Source: Amycolatopsis echigonensis
GTDB lineage: Bacteria; Actinomycetota; Actinomycetes; Mycobacteriales; Pseudonocardiaceae
NCBI RefSeq assembly: GCF_014174495.1
Contig: NZ_JACJHR010000035.1
Location: 26,907-90,906, forward strand
Reading direction: 5' to 3'
DNA: 64,000 nucleotides
The notes beneath the pieces are model-generated. The model did no database searches. It saw nothing but the letters and a program-made list of their open reading frames with translations, and was not told the origin of the DNA. How positions within the stretch are numbered: position 1 is the stretch's first letter; every line of letters begins with the position of its first letter. Shown piece after piece: positions 43,211 to 52,280 of the stretch. A program made the position numbers and the translations under genes.

Positions 43211-44194
43211 GTGATTATCGATACCCATGTCCATCCGACGAATCTCGTCGACGAAGCCTGGCGGCACACCGGAACCCCGTTCACCGGCGAGCGCACGCTG
43301 GAGATGATGGACGGTCCATTCTGGATCAACGGCAAACCGCGGCGCGTGGACGTCAGCTGCATCATGCCGCCGCCGGGGAACACGACCTGGCGCGAGGGCA
43401 ACAAAACCGGCCGCGAAGGCATCCGCGAATACCAGGCGTACGTGACCTCGCTGGTGCAGCAGTACCCGGACCGGTTCGTCGGCAACTTCATGTACAACCC
43501 GCGGTTCGGCCCGGAAAACGGTGCCGCGGAGCTGGCCTTCCACGTGAAGGAATACGGCTACAAAATGCTGAAGCTGCACGCCAACATGCATTCCTACCGG
43601 CCGGACCGGGCGCTGGACTGGCTGCGGCCGGTGATGCGGGTGTGCGACGAGCTCGGCGTGATCGTGCTGATCCACACCGGGGACGGGCCGTACTCGATCC
43701 CGACGCAGTTCTACCCGATCATCCGCGAGTTCCCGAACGTCACGTTCATCCTCGGCCATTTCGGCATCCAGACCGGCGGCGTCTACTGTTTCGAGGCGTT
43801 CTGGATGATCCAGGACTCGCCGAACGTGATCGGCGAATCGGGCTGGCTGCTGCAGTCGCGGATCGTCGAATTCGCCAAGGAGATGAAGAAGAGCGACCTG
43901 GTCTTCGGCACCGATTCGCCGCCGAACGAGCCCGGCATGTGGGCACGGGAGCTGGAGGTGCTGTGCCACCAGCCGCCGCAGGGCCTGAACCTGTCCGAGG
44001 ACGACCTGGAGGGCTACCTCGGCAACAACATGGCCAAGCTGCTCGGCCTCGCGCCGACGCCGCCGCCGAAGGACAAGGCGGAAGCCGAGGCGTATTTGCG
44101 CGGGGACATTCCGCAGGCCTCCGCGGCGAATACGCACGCGTCGCATTATCTCGGCTACACGCCTTCGGCGTGGGCGGAGGCGGCTAACTCCTGA
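43211..44194 (+). CDS. Amidohydrolase-2 (ACMSD/OMPDC-like) family metalloenzyme
   Basis: A 327-residue TIM-barrel hydrolase or non-oxidative decarboxylase. Metal ligands are IDTHVHP (His6, His8), VLIHTG (His155), LGHFG (His183) and FGTDSPP (Asp235). This is the pattern of the family that includes gamma-resorcylate, isoorotate and 5-carboxyvanillate decarboxylases as well as lactonases. GTG 43211 has AAGGAGA upstream. It is divergent from the TRZ/ATZ amidohydrolase and convergent with the LacI gene across 24 bp. It is probably one enzyme of the same catabolic route; the reaction is not assignable. Confidence 0.88.
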   Translation: MIIDTHVHPTNLVDEAWRHTGTPFTGERTLEMMDGPFWINGKPRRVDVSCIMPPPGNTTWREGNKTGREGIREYQAYVTSLVQQYPDRFVGNFMYNPRFGPENGAAELAFHVKEYGYKMLKLHANMHSYRPDRALDWLRPVMRVCDELGVIVLIHTGDGPYSIPTQFYPIIREFPNVTFILGHFGIQTGGVYCFEAFWMIQDSPNVIGESGWLLQSRIVEFAKEMKKSDLVFGTDSPPNEPGMWARELEVLCHQPPQGLNLSEDDLEGYLGNNMAKLLGLAPTPPPKDKAEAEAYLRGDIPQASAANTHASHYLGYTPSAWAEAANS

Positions 44195-44218
44195 TCCGGT
44201 CGCGCGCCGGCTGCGGGG

Positions 44219-45214
44219 TCACTCGCACCCGCAGCTGGCGCGCGCGGTCAGGTGGACGTCGAGGACGCGGTCTTCGGGCTGAGTGTTTTCCCGGAGTTTG
44301 TCCAGAGTGGACACTGCGACGTCGGCGAAGTCGTCGAAAGAATGCCCGGCCGTGGAGAGTGCGGGCCAGCTGTGCGCGGCGGCGTCGGTGCCACCGAAGC
44401 CAATCACCGCAAGGTCTTTCGGGACACTCAAGCCGATTTCCGCCGCGACGGTGAGCGTGTCGAGCGCCAGCCCGTCCGCTGTCGCCATGATCGCGCGCGG
44501 CCGTTCCGGCGACTGCAACCAGCGCCTGATGTCCGCCCGCGCCGCGTGCCGATCCAGACCGGTGCGGACGACGTTGCCGGTACTCCTCTTCGCCGCCCGC
44601 ATTGCCTCGGTCCAGCCGCGGGCCCGATCGGCCACCGGACCGGAGCGTGCGGTCCCGGTGAGGCAGCCGATCTCGCGGTAGCCGTGCCCGAGCAGGTGTT
44701 CGGTGGTCAACCGTCCGCCCGCCTTGTTGTCCAGCACCACGGACGGCGCGGTGCTGCCGGACGGGGCGCGGTGGTGCAGGTAGACGACCGGAACGTCCAA
44801 AGTGGAGTGGATCGCGGCCGCCCCGGCGATCTCGGCTCGGACCAGCAGCAGGCCGTCCACGCGCATGTTCGCCAGCGAGTCGGCGTACCGCAGCTCCTGT
44901 TCCCGGGAGAACGCCGAATTTCCCAGCAGCACCAGGGATCCGCGGGCGAACGCGGCACGCTCGACCGCGTGGGTGAGCTGCGTGAAATAGCCCTCGCTGC
45001 TGTCCGGGACGACCAGCCCGAGCACATTGCTGCGCGTGGACCGCAACGCCCGCGCGACGAGATTGGGCCGGTAGCCGAGTTCGGCGATGGCTTGCTCGAC
45101 CCGTGCTCGCGTGGCGGGCGCGACCGGACGCGGGCCGTTGTTGAGCACGTAACTGACCACGGCCGGCGAGGTCCCCGCCAGTCGTGCGACATCGTCCCGG
45201 GTGGCCCGCTGCAT
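44219..45214 (-). CDS. LacI family transcriptional regulator
   Basis: 331 residues. The helix-turn-helix is TRDDVARLAGTSPAVVSYVLNNGPRPVAPATRARV (about 4-38), followed by hinge RPNLVARALRS and a periplasmic-binding-type ligand domain (NVLGLVVPDSSEGYF..., VVYLHH, IMATADGLALD, VIGFGGTD). The C terminus has an unusual ARASCGCE. It is divergent from the molybdenum-hydroxylase operon, whose promoter contains a palindrome suited to LacI proteins. It is probably the local repressor. Confidence 0.94.
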   Translation of the reverse strand: MQRATRDDVARLAGTSPAVVSYVLNNGPRPVAPATRARVEQAIAELGYRPNLVARALRSTRSNVLGLVVPDSSEGYFTQLTHAVERAAFARGSLVLLGNSAFSREQELRYADSLANMRVDGLLLVRAEIAGAAAIHSTLDVPVVYLHHRAPSGSTAPSVVLDNKAGGRLTTEHLLGHGYREIGCLTGTARSGPVADRARGWTEAMRAAKRSTGNVVRTGLDRHAARADIRRWLQSPERPRAIMATADGLALDTLTVAAEIGLSVPKDLAVIGFGGTDAAAHSWPALSTAGHSFDDFADVAVSTLDKLRENTQPEDRVLDVHLTARASCGCE

Positions 45215-45239
45215 GCGCCAGACGATACCCGAAGAGCCG

Positions 45240-45268
45240 TTGACAGTCCCGGTCTACACGTGTTGAAT
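45240..45268 (+). promoter_or_regulatory. Promoter of the molybdenum-hydroxylase operon with an internal palindrome
   Basis: TTGACA at 45240-45245 and TTGAAT at 45263-45268 are spaced 17 bp. ACACGTGT at 45256-45263, a perfect 8-bp palindrome flanked by C and G, overlaps the spacer and -10. A LacI dimer there would block polymerase. The start codon follows 29 bp downstream. Confidence 0.7.
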
Positions 45269-45296
45269 CCGTGCGGTCGGCATAGCAGGAAAGCTG

Positions 45297-47624
45297 GTGG
45301 TCAGTGTGGACTCGCTGGTACGCGCCGCGGAAACCGGCAAGGCCGCCGGGGTGGGCGAAAGCGCCCTCCGGCCGGACGGCACCGCCAAGGTGACCGGCCG
45401 GTTCGCCTATTCGTCGGATTTGTGGATCGAGGGCATGGTCTGGGCGACCACGCTGCGCAGCCCGTACGCGGCCGCGCGGATCCGGTCCATCGACACGAGC
45501 AAGGCACTCGCCCAGCCAGGCGTGCACGCCGTGCTCACCCACGAGGACGTGCCCGGCGCGAAAACGTACGGAATGAAATCCGCCGACCAGCCGGTTCTCG
45601 CGGTGGACGAGGTCCGCTACCACGGCGAACCGGTGGCGCTGGTCGCCGCCGACGATCCGGAAACCGCCCGCCAGGCAGCCAAACTGATCATTGTGGACTA
45701 CGAACCGCTGACCCCGGTCACGGACCCGATGACGGTTCTGGACGAGGGCGTACGCCCCATTCATCCGGACGGAAACCTAGTACGGCACGTGAAAATCCGC
45801 CACGGCGATTTGGCGCGCGCCCGTGCCGAGGCGGAGGTGGTGGTCACCGGCGAGTACGAAGTCGGCATGCAGGATCAGGCTTTCCTGGGCCCGGAATCCG
45901 GCTTGGCGATTCCTTCCGAGGATGGTGGCGTCGAGCTTTACGTTTCCTCCCAATGGCTGCACAAAGACCTGGAACAGCTAGCTCCTTGTCTGGGGTTGCC
46001 GCCAGAAAAGGTGCGACTGACCTTGGCGGGTGTCGGCGGTGCCTTCGGCGGTCGGGAGGACCTCTCCGTCCATGTGCACGCCTGCATGCTCGCACTGCGC
46101 CTCGGCCGTCCGGTGAAGATGTCGTACAACCGCTACGAATCCTTCTTCGGTCACGTACACCGGCACCCGGCGAAGATGCGTTACGAGCATGGAGCCACCA
46201 AGGACGGCCGTCTGGTCTACGTCAAAGCGCGCCTGGTTTTGGACGGTGGTGCATACACTTCGACTTCGCCGGTAGTCATCGCCAATGCCTGCTATTTCGT
46301 CACCGGTGCCTACGACGTACCGAATGCTGAAATCGACGGCTTGGCGGTGTTCACGAATAACCCGCCGTGCGGTGCGATGCGCGGCTTCGGTGCGGTCCAA
46401 TCGGCCTACGGCTGTGAGTCCAATATGGACAAATTGGCGCACGAACTAGGCATGGATCCGATGGAATTGCGCCTCCGCAACGCCATGACCACGGGCACCG
46501 TCCTGCCCACCGGCCAAGCCGTCGACGGTCCAGCCCCTGTCGCGGAACTATTGCAAGCGCTCCGCGACCGTCCCTTGCCTCCCGCCGGTGGGACGGACTT
46601 GCTTTCCCTGCCCGGCGGAGCCGCCAACACGACGCACGGCGAGGGGGTGCGTCGCGGAGTCGGCTACGCGGTCGGGGTGAAAGCCATCGGCTATTCAGGA
46701 GGCGTCGACGACATCTCGACCGCCCGCGTCGCACTGGCCGTCGTGAATGGCGCCCCGGTCGTCTCGGTGCACACCGCCGCGGCGGAGTGCGGACAAGGCG
46801 TCACGACGGTGCAAGCTCAAGTGGCGAGCACGGAACTCGGCGTCTCGCGGGTCGTCGTCCTCCCCGCCGACACCCAAATCGGCGACGCCGGTTCCGCATC
46901 GGCTTCTCGAATGACATGGATGTCGACCGGCGCGGTGCAAGGAGCCTGCCGCCACATCGCGCGGGAGCTGCTGCGCCGCGCGTCGGTGGCGAGCGGACTT
47001 ACCGCGCTTTCGTTGGGCGACGACCAGGTCCTGGACAGCGCCGGACGCCCGGTGTGCTCCATCGCCGAGCTGGTGGGTTCGGACACCATCTCGCACACCT
47101 TCGAATACCACCACCGGCCGACACAAGGCATCGACCCGGAAACCGGCCAGGGCAGCGCGCACATCGCTTTCGCTTTCGCCGCCCACCGGGCTGTGGTGGA
47201 CGTGGATGTCGAACTGGGTTTGGTGAAGGTGGTCGAGCTGGCGACCGCGCAGGATGTCGGCAAGGCGATGAACCCGCTGGCCGTCGAGGGCCAAATCGAA
47301 GGCGGCAGCGTCCAGGGCCTGGGTTTGGCGTTGATGGAGGAAATCCTGGTCGATCGCGAAGGCCGGGTGCGGAACCCGTCCTTCACGGACTACCTGATCC
47401 CGACGGTGCTGGACGTCCCGCCGATGCCGATCAGCCTGTTCGAATTCCCGCACCCGGACTCGCCGTACGGCTTGAACGGCGTCGGGGAGCCGCCCACGCT
47501 GTCCTCGACCCCGGCGATCCTGAACGCCCTGCGCGCCGCGACCGGCCTGCCTTTGCCGAATGCTCCCATCCGCCCGGACGACATCGCCCTCGCGGGTTCG
47601 CGGGCCGCTTCCCGCTGCCGCTAG
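45297..47624 (+). CDS. Molybdenum hydroxylase large (molybdopterin) subunit, xanthine dehydrogenase family
   Basis: A 775-residue catalytic subunit. Domain a/b hammerhead at about 20-120 (DGTAKVTGRFAYSSDL...); molybdenum-cofactor segments GVGGAFGGREDL, CGAMRGFGAVQ and AAECGQGVTT; catalytic Glu in NGVGEPPTLSST (about 731). The product hydroxylates an N-heterocycle or aldehyde carbon with water oxygen. GTG 45297 has AGGA upstream; GTG 45306 is an alternative. Operon order is large, FAD, Fe-S. Substrate is unproved; the permeases nearby argue for a purine- or pyrimidine-type ring. Confidence 0.93.
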   Translation: MVSVDSLVRAAETGKAAGVGESALRPDGTAKVTGRFAYSSDLWIEGMVWATTLRSPYAAARIRSIDTSKALAQPGVHAVLTHEDVPGAKTYGMKSADQPVLAVDEVRYHGEPVALVAADDPETARQAAKLIIVDYEPLTPVTDPMTVLDEGVRPIHPDGNLVRHVKIRHGDLARARAEAEVVVTGEYEVGMQDQAFLGPESGLAIPSEDGGVELYVSSQWLHKDLEQLAPCLGLPPEKVRLTLAGVGGAFGGREDLSVHVHACMLALRLGRPVKMSYNRYESFFGHVHRHPAKMRYEHGATKDGRLVYVKARLVLDGGAYTSTSPVVIANACYFVTGAYDVPNAEIDGLAVFTNNPPCGAMRGFGAVQSAYGCESNMDKLAHELGMDPMELRLRNAMTTGTVLPTGQAVDGPAPVAELLQALRDRPLPPAGGTDLLSLPGGAANTTHGEGVRRGVGYAVGVKAIGYSGGVDDISTARVALAVVNGAPVVSVHTAAAECGQGVTTVQAQVASTELGVSRVVVLPADTQIGDAGSASASRMTWMSTGAVQGACRHIARELLRRASVASGLTALSLGDDQVLDSAGRPVCSIAELVGSDTISHTFEYHHRPTQGIDPETGQGSAHIAFAFAAHRAVVDVDVELGLVKVVELATAQDVGKAMNPLAVEGQIEGGSVQGLGLALMEEILVDREGRVRNPSFTDYLIPTVLDVPPMPISLFEFPHPDSPYGLNGVGEPPTLSSTPAILNALRAATGLPLPNAPIRPDDIALAGSRAASRCR

Positions 47625-47677
47625 TGCCGCGCCGGCCTGCCCGTTCCCGCCCGAGGACCGCCTCCCGGAGGTGCCCC

Positions 47678-48556
47678 ATGGATTTCCTGACCCCGACGAC
47701 CTGGGCCGAAGCACTGGCCGTCAAGTCCGACCGCCCGGACGCCGTCCCTTTGGCGGGCGGCACCGACGTCCTGGTCGAACTCAACTTCGACCACCGCCGC
47801 CCGCCCGCGCTGCTCGACCTCACCCGGATCGGCGCTCTGACCGAGTGGACTGAGAAGGACGGCCGGATCCGCCTGGGCGCGGGCGTGTCCTACACGCGGA
47901 TAATCACCGAACTCGGCGCTCGTCTGCCTGGGCTGGCGATGGCCAGCCGCACCGTCGGATCTCCGCAAATCCGCAACCGCGGCACCGTCGGCGGAAACCT
48001 CGGCGCGGCTTCCCCCGCCGGCGACACGCACCCGACGCTCCTGGCCTGCGACGCGACAATCGAGGTCGCGTCGGTACGCGGCACCAGGATGATCCCGGCG
48101 ACCGAGTTCTACGAAGGCGTCAAACGCAACGCGCTCGCACCGGACGAGCTGATCGCCGCCATCCACCTCCCGGTCGCGACCGGTCCGCAACAGTTCGCGA
48201 AGGTCGGCACCCGCAACGCGATGGTCATCGCAGTGTGCTCGTTCGCCCTGGACCTGGCCCCAGAAACCGGCTGGGTAGGCGCGGCTGTCGGTTCGGCCGC
48301 CCCGACCCCGCGCCGAGCGACCGCTGCCGAAGACTTCCTCCGCGACGCCCTCTCCGAGCGGTGGACCTCCCGCTCCCCGCTGCCAGACCCGGTCGTCCGC
48401 CGCTTCAGCGAACTGGCCGCGAGCGCCGCGTCCCCGATCGACGACGTCCGGGGCAGCGCCGACTACCGCATCCACGCGATCGCCGTACTGGCCCGCCGGA
48501 CGTTGAGCTGGGCCTGGGAAGACTATCGGAAAGGCGGGCAGCCGAAATGCGCCTGA
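47678..48556 (+). CDS. Molybdenum hydroxylase FAD-binding subunit
   Basis: A 292-residue CoxM/PucC-type subunit with PLAGGTDVLVELNF and RNRGTVGGNLGAASPAGDTHPTL-type FAD-binding loops (written here in part), then the CO-dehydrogenase-flavoprotein C-terminal domain. It carries electrons from the Fe-S subunit to the acceptor. The ATG lies 53 bp after the large-subunit stop; GGAG is upstream. The last bases overlap the small-subunit start. Confidence 0.94.
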   Translation: MDFLTPTTWAEALAVKSDRPDAVPLAGGTDVLVELNFDHRRPPALLDLTRIGALTEWTEKDGRIRLGAGVSYTRIITELGARLPGLAMASRTVGSPQIRNRGTVGGNLGAASPAGDTHPTLLACDATIEVASVRGTRMIPATEFYEGVKRNALAPDELIAAIHLPVATGPQQFAKVGTRNAMVIAVCSFALDLAPETGWVGAAVGSAAPTPRRATAAEDFLRDALSERWTSRSPLPDPVVRRFSELAASAASPIDDVRGSADYRIHAIAVLARRTLSWAWEDYRKGGQPKCA

Positions 48557-49035
48557 ATCTTGTGGTCAATGACGAGCCGCGTACCGTAGACGAGGTGTGG
48601 GAGGGGCAGAGCCTGCTCTTCGTGCTGCGTGATCAACTGGGTCTGCCGGGCTCGAAGAACGCCTGCGAACAAGGCGAATGCGGTTCGTGCACAGTGTATT
48701 TGGACGGTACCCCAGTATGTTCGTGCCTGGTCGCGGCGGGCCAAGCCGAGGGCAGAAACATCCGCACTGTAGAGGGTTTGGCCGACGGCGATCAGCTCGA
48801 CGCAGTACAGCAAGCCTTCATCGACGCCGGCGCCGTACAGTGCGGCTTCTGCACACCGGGGTTGATCGTCGCCGCGCACGAGCTTGTGCACCGAGTGAAC
48901 GCCCCTTCGGATCCGGAGATCCGTGAAGCCCTGGCGGGGAATCTCTGCCGGTGCACGGGGTACGAGAAGATCTTGGACGCAGTCCGCCTGGCCTCGTCCC
49001 GAGTCGGGGAGGAAGCGCCCGCGAAGCCCGGATGA
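48547..49035 (+). CDS. Molybdenum hydroxylase [2Fe-2S] subunit
   Basis: A 162-residue subunit with two [2Fe-2S] centres. The N-terminal ferredoxin-like centre uses ACEQGECGSCTVYLDG and PVCSCL. The C-terminal helical centre uses QCGFCTPG and NLCRCTGYEK. The ATG overlaps the FAD-subunit end by ten bases. Last gene of the operon, and the end of the catabolic island. Confidence 0.95.
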   Translation: MRLNLVVNDEPRTVDEVWEGQSLLFVLRDQLGLPGSKNACEQGECGSCTVYLDGTPVCSCLVAAGQAEGRNIRTVEGLADGDQLDAVQQAFIDAGAVQCGFCTPGLIVAAHELVHRVNAPSDPEIREALAGNLCRCTGYEKILDAVRLASSRVGEEAPAKPG

Positions 49036-49939
49036 TGCGCTCGTGACCGCTGGCTTGCCGAGCCGCCCTCCAACCCCGCCTGTGGACGGCCGCCGGTGCG
49101 GGCCTGGTCAGCCTCCTGAACGGGACCTGCCTGCGTGGGGAACCAGAGAACCGTGCCCGACTGTGCCCAGCCATCCGCGACCCCGCCGGTGCGACCCCGC
49201 AGACCCCCTCGCCCAGGGGCCTGCCGAAACCTCGCGCCGGTCACCGCCAGGCTTGCCCAAACGAGTCCGGGTCTGCGATCCGTGCCGGAGTCCCGCGCCC
49301 TAGCTGGATCGAGCCTTCCGCAGTCTGTGGTCCGCGGAAGGCCGCCCGCGCTCGGCTGTTCGGCTGATCTCGCCACAGACTCGCGATCCGCCATGGCCGC
49401 TCGCGCCCGCGTCTCGGTCGGGCTGGTCCCGAGTCTACGGTTCGCGGCGGCGACCAGCTTCCGACGGCCCGCACGAGCGGCTTGAGGCTCGGACCCGTCC
49501 TGGCCCCTTGCGCTCACGGCTCGGCCGAGCCTTCCCTGGCGCTGCAGCAACCCGCGTCTGCCGATTCGGCCGAGCCCCGGCTTCGGTTCGCGACTCACCC
49601 TGGCCTTCGCACCCACGGCCCGGTCGAGCCTGTCCGCGGCTCGCGGCGGCGACCCACGTCCGAGCTCGCCTCAGACCTCGTCCCGTCTTGGCCCCTCGTG
49701 CAACAGCTCGGTCGGGCTCGTCCTGGGTCTGTGGCCAGCGGTGGCGGCCCGGGTCTGAGGACTCAGTCCGAGGTCGCCTCAGACCTCGGCCAACTCTGGA
49801 ACCCTCGCGCCCGCGGCGCGGTCAGGCCCGCGCCGCGTGTGTGGCTCGCGGCGGCAACCCGCGTCCGCCGGTTCACCGAGCCCGCCTCGCACCCGCAACC
49901 CCCGCCGGAGCCCCGCGCCCACTGCTCGTCCGGGGCCGG
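49036..49939. repeat. Decayed ~100-bp tandem repeat region
   Basis: 904 bp with no credible gene. From about 49413 a degenerate unit recurs near 49520, 49620, 49707 and 49817 (spacing 87-110 bp). Each begins near CTCGGTCGNGCC, and several contain GCGGCGGCGACC and a CGTCCG tail. A perfect inner box, TCGCCTCAGACCTCG, occurs around 49672 and 49774; the second lies in the hairpin GAGGTCGCCTCAGACCTC. The stretch before 49413 is similar but more eroded. No codon periodicity on either strand. Confidence 0.6.
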
Positions 49940-50719
49940 TCAGAGGCCTTTCATCAGGTCCGTCTCCGTCACCCCCGGTCCTTGTCCTTCCCGGATGAAC
50001 CATTCCGTCCCGAATGCTTGGCCGAAGCTGTCGTCCGGCAGGGCAAGGAAGAACGACTCCTCGCTGATCTGGCTCCGGTGCGCGCGCATCGCCGCCCGTT
50101 TCACCTCCAGGTATGCCGTGACGTCCACTTCGGCGGTCAGTTCGGCTTCCGGCTTGCCGACGATCATCTCCTCGTCCGGGCCGCCTTCTTCGCCCGCTGC
50201 CCTCGCGGCTTCGGCGGCTCGGCGGATCTGGTCGCGGTTCGCCGAGCCTTGGTAGACGCGCGGCGTGCCTGCGAGTTCGGCTGCGCGCATGCCGACGCGG
50301 TGGACCTGGATGTGGTCCGGGTGGCCGTAGACGCCGAAGTCGTCGTACACCGTCAGTACGTCGGCCGACTCCTCGCGCAGGATCGCCGCCAGCCGCTTCG
50401 CCGCTTCCTCGACCGGCGCGCTCCAGAACGTGTCCGGGCCGTCGTTCGACGGGTCGCCCATCATCCCGGAGTCCTGGTATCCCAAGAACTCCACCCGCGA
50501 GACGCCCAGCACCTCGGCCGCCGCGTGCGTCTCCCGCACCCGCCGGTCCGCGAGCTGCTCGCCGTCGTCGAGCAGGCCCTCGGGGATCTCGCCCTTCTCC
50601 CCGCGCGTCGCCACGACGAGCACCACCCGGTGTCCCTCGTCGGCCGCCTTGCGCATCACGCCGCCGGTCATGATCGCCTCGTCGTCCGGATGAGCGTGGA
50701 ACGTCACCAATGTCGCCAT
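49940..50719 (-). CDS. PIG-L family deacetylase (MshB/Mca-like)
   Basis: A 259-residue zinc N-acetylglucosamine-type deacetylase. The zinc motif is FHAHPDDEAIMTGG (His10, Asp12-13) near the N terminus, ATRGEKGEIPEG and LGYQDSGMMGD follow, and GHPDH supplies the third ligand. Actinobacterial members deacetylate mycothiol precursors (MshB) or mycothiol conjugates (Mca). The motif resembles MshB/LmbE more than Mca, but I cannot separate them by eye. It is divergent from the TrpB2-type gene. Confidence 0.87.
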   Translation of the reverse strand: MATLVTFHAHPDDEAIMTGGVMRKAADEGHRVVLVVATRGEKGEIPEGLLDDGEQLADRRVRETHAAAEVLGVSRVEFLGYQDSGMMGDPSNDGPDTFWSAPVEEAAKRLAAILREESADVLTVYDDFGVYGHPDHIQVHRVGMRAAELAGTPRVYQGSANRDQIRRAAEAARAAGEEGGPDEEMIVGKPEAELTAEVDVTAYLEVKRAAMRAHRSQISEESFFLALPDDSFGQAFGTEWFIREGQGPGVTETDLMKGL

Positions 50720-50927
50720 GCCCACGAACCTACCCGCGCCCACCGACAAAAACCGGCGCCCGCCGGATCCGGCTTCCGGAGAATCAGCCACACCCTCCAT
50801 TGTGGACAGGTCGCCCACATGGGTGGAGCTGCCGGTTTATCCGCGCGAGGGGTCCCCTCGCGCGCTCCGCCGCTTGGCTTCTCCCGCTGCCCGGCTTACG
50901 TTGGGGTCCGCCGACCGAGGAGGCGTC

Positions 50928-52280
50928 ATGGCAGAACGGACGAAATACATCCTGGACGAGGCCGATCTCCCGGCGCAGTGGTACAACGTGGTGCCGGACC
51001 TGCCGGAGCCGCCGCCTCCGCCGCTGCACCCGGGGACCCGCGAGCCCGTCGGGCCCGCGGACCTGGCTCCGCTGTTCCCGCAGGCGCTCATCGAGCAGGA
51101 AGTCACCGCCGAGCGCTACATCGACATTCCCGAGGAAGTCCGGGACGTCTACCGGCTCTGGCGTCCGTCCCCGCTGTACCGCGCCCACCGGCTGGAGAAG
51201 GCGCTCGGGACACCGGCCCGGATCTACTACAAGTACGAGGGCGTCAGCCCGGTCGGCTCGCACAAGCCGAACACCGCTGTGCCGCAGGCGTTCTACAACG
51301 CGGCCGAGGGCGTCACGCGGCTCACCACCGAGACCGGCGCCGGTCAATGGGGGAGCGCGCTGGCGTTCGCGTGCGCGACGTTCGGGCTGTCGTGCGAGGT
51401 CTGGCAGGTGCGGGCGTCGTACGACCAGAAGCCGTATCGCAAGCTGATGATGGAGACCTTCGGCGCGCAGGTGTACCCGAGTCCCTCGGACCGCACTGCC
51501 GCAGGCCGGGCGATCCTGGCGGAGAACCCGCAGTCGACGGGAAGCCTCGGCATCGCGATCAGCGAGGCCGTCGAGCAGGCCGCGGCGGATCCGGGCGCGC
51601 GGTACGCGCTGGGCAGCGTGCTCAACCACGTGCTGCTGCACCAGACGGTAATCGGCGAGGAAGCGCTCCGGCAGTTCGAACTGGCCGGCGACACCCCGGA
51701 CGTGCTCGTCGGCTGCACCGGCGGCGGATCCAACTTCGGCGGACTCGCTTTCCCGTTCCTGCGGGAAAAACTGGCCGGCCGGATGAACCCGGTGATCCGC
51801 GCGGTCGAACCGGCGGCCTGCCCGACCCTCACCCGCGGCCGTTACGCCTACGACTTCGGCGACACCGCCGGTCTCACGCCCCTGCTGAAAATGCACACGC
51901 TCGGCCATGATTTCATCCCGGACCCGATCCACGCCGGCGGCCTGCGCTACCACGGGATGTCGCCGCTGATCTCGCACATCTACGAATTGGGTCTCATCGA
52001 GGCGCTCGCGATCGGTCAGCAGGAATGCTTCGCGGCGGGGGTGCAGTTCGCCCGCACGGAAGGCATTATCCCCGCGCCCGAGCCGACGCATGCCTTGGCA
52101 GCGTGCATCCAAGAAGCGTTGCGTTGCAAGGAGACTGGCGAGGAGAAGGTGATCCTGACGGCGCTCTGCGGACACGCGCACCTCGATCTTCCCGCATACG
52201 GCGCGTATTTGGCGGGGGACATGGTGGACAACGAACTTCCGGACGCGGCGTTGGAGAAATCGCTGGCGGCGCTTCCCTGA
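50928..52280 (+). CDS. trpB: TrpB2-type tryptophan synthase beta chain
   Basis: A 450-residue PLP enzyme. Its N-terminal extension PDLPEPPPPPLHPGTREPV is characteristic of TrpB2 rather than TrpB1. PLP Lys in GVSPVGSHKPNTAV (Lys113), the conserved ETGAGQWG, and GGGSNFGG that holds the phosphate. TrpB2 makes tryptophan from indole and serine, or acts on other serine-like substrates, usually without a TrpA. No trpA is present here. The ATG has GAGGAGG. Length is normal. Confidence 0.94.
   Translation: MAERTKYILDEADLPAQWYNVVPDLPEPPPPPLHPGTREPVGPADLAPLFPQALIEQEVTAERYIDIPEEVRDVYRLWRPSPLYRAHRLEKALGTPARIYYKYEGVSPVGSHKPNTAVPQAFYNAAEGVTRLTTETGAGQWGSALAFACATFGLSCEVWQVRASYDQKPYRKLMMETFGAQVYPSPSDRTAAGRAILAENPQSTGSLGIAISEAVEQAAADPGARYALGSVLNHVLLHQTVIGEEALRQFELAGDTPDVLVGCTGGGSNFGGLAFPFLREKLAGRMNPVIRAVEPAACPTLTRGRYAYDFGDTAGLTPLLKMHTLGHDFIPDPIHAGGLRYHGMSPLISHIYELGLIEALAIGQQECFAAGVQFARTEGIIPAPEPTHALAACIQEALRCKETGEEKVILTALCGHAHLDLPAYGAYLAGDMVDNELPDAALEKSLAALP

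Noticed and set aside
48792..49616. Long Arg/Gly-rich frame on the minus strand over the repeat region
   Set aside because: It has no domain, runs through decayed repeats and overlaps the Fe-S subunit gene.
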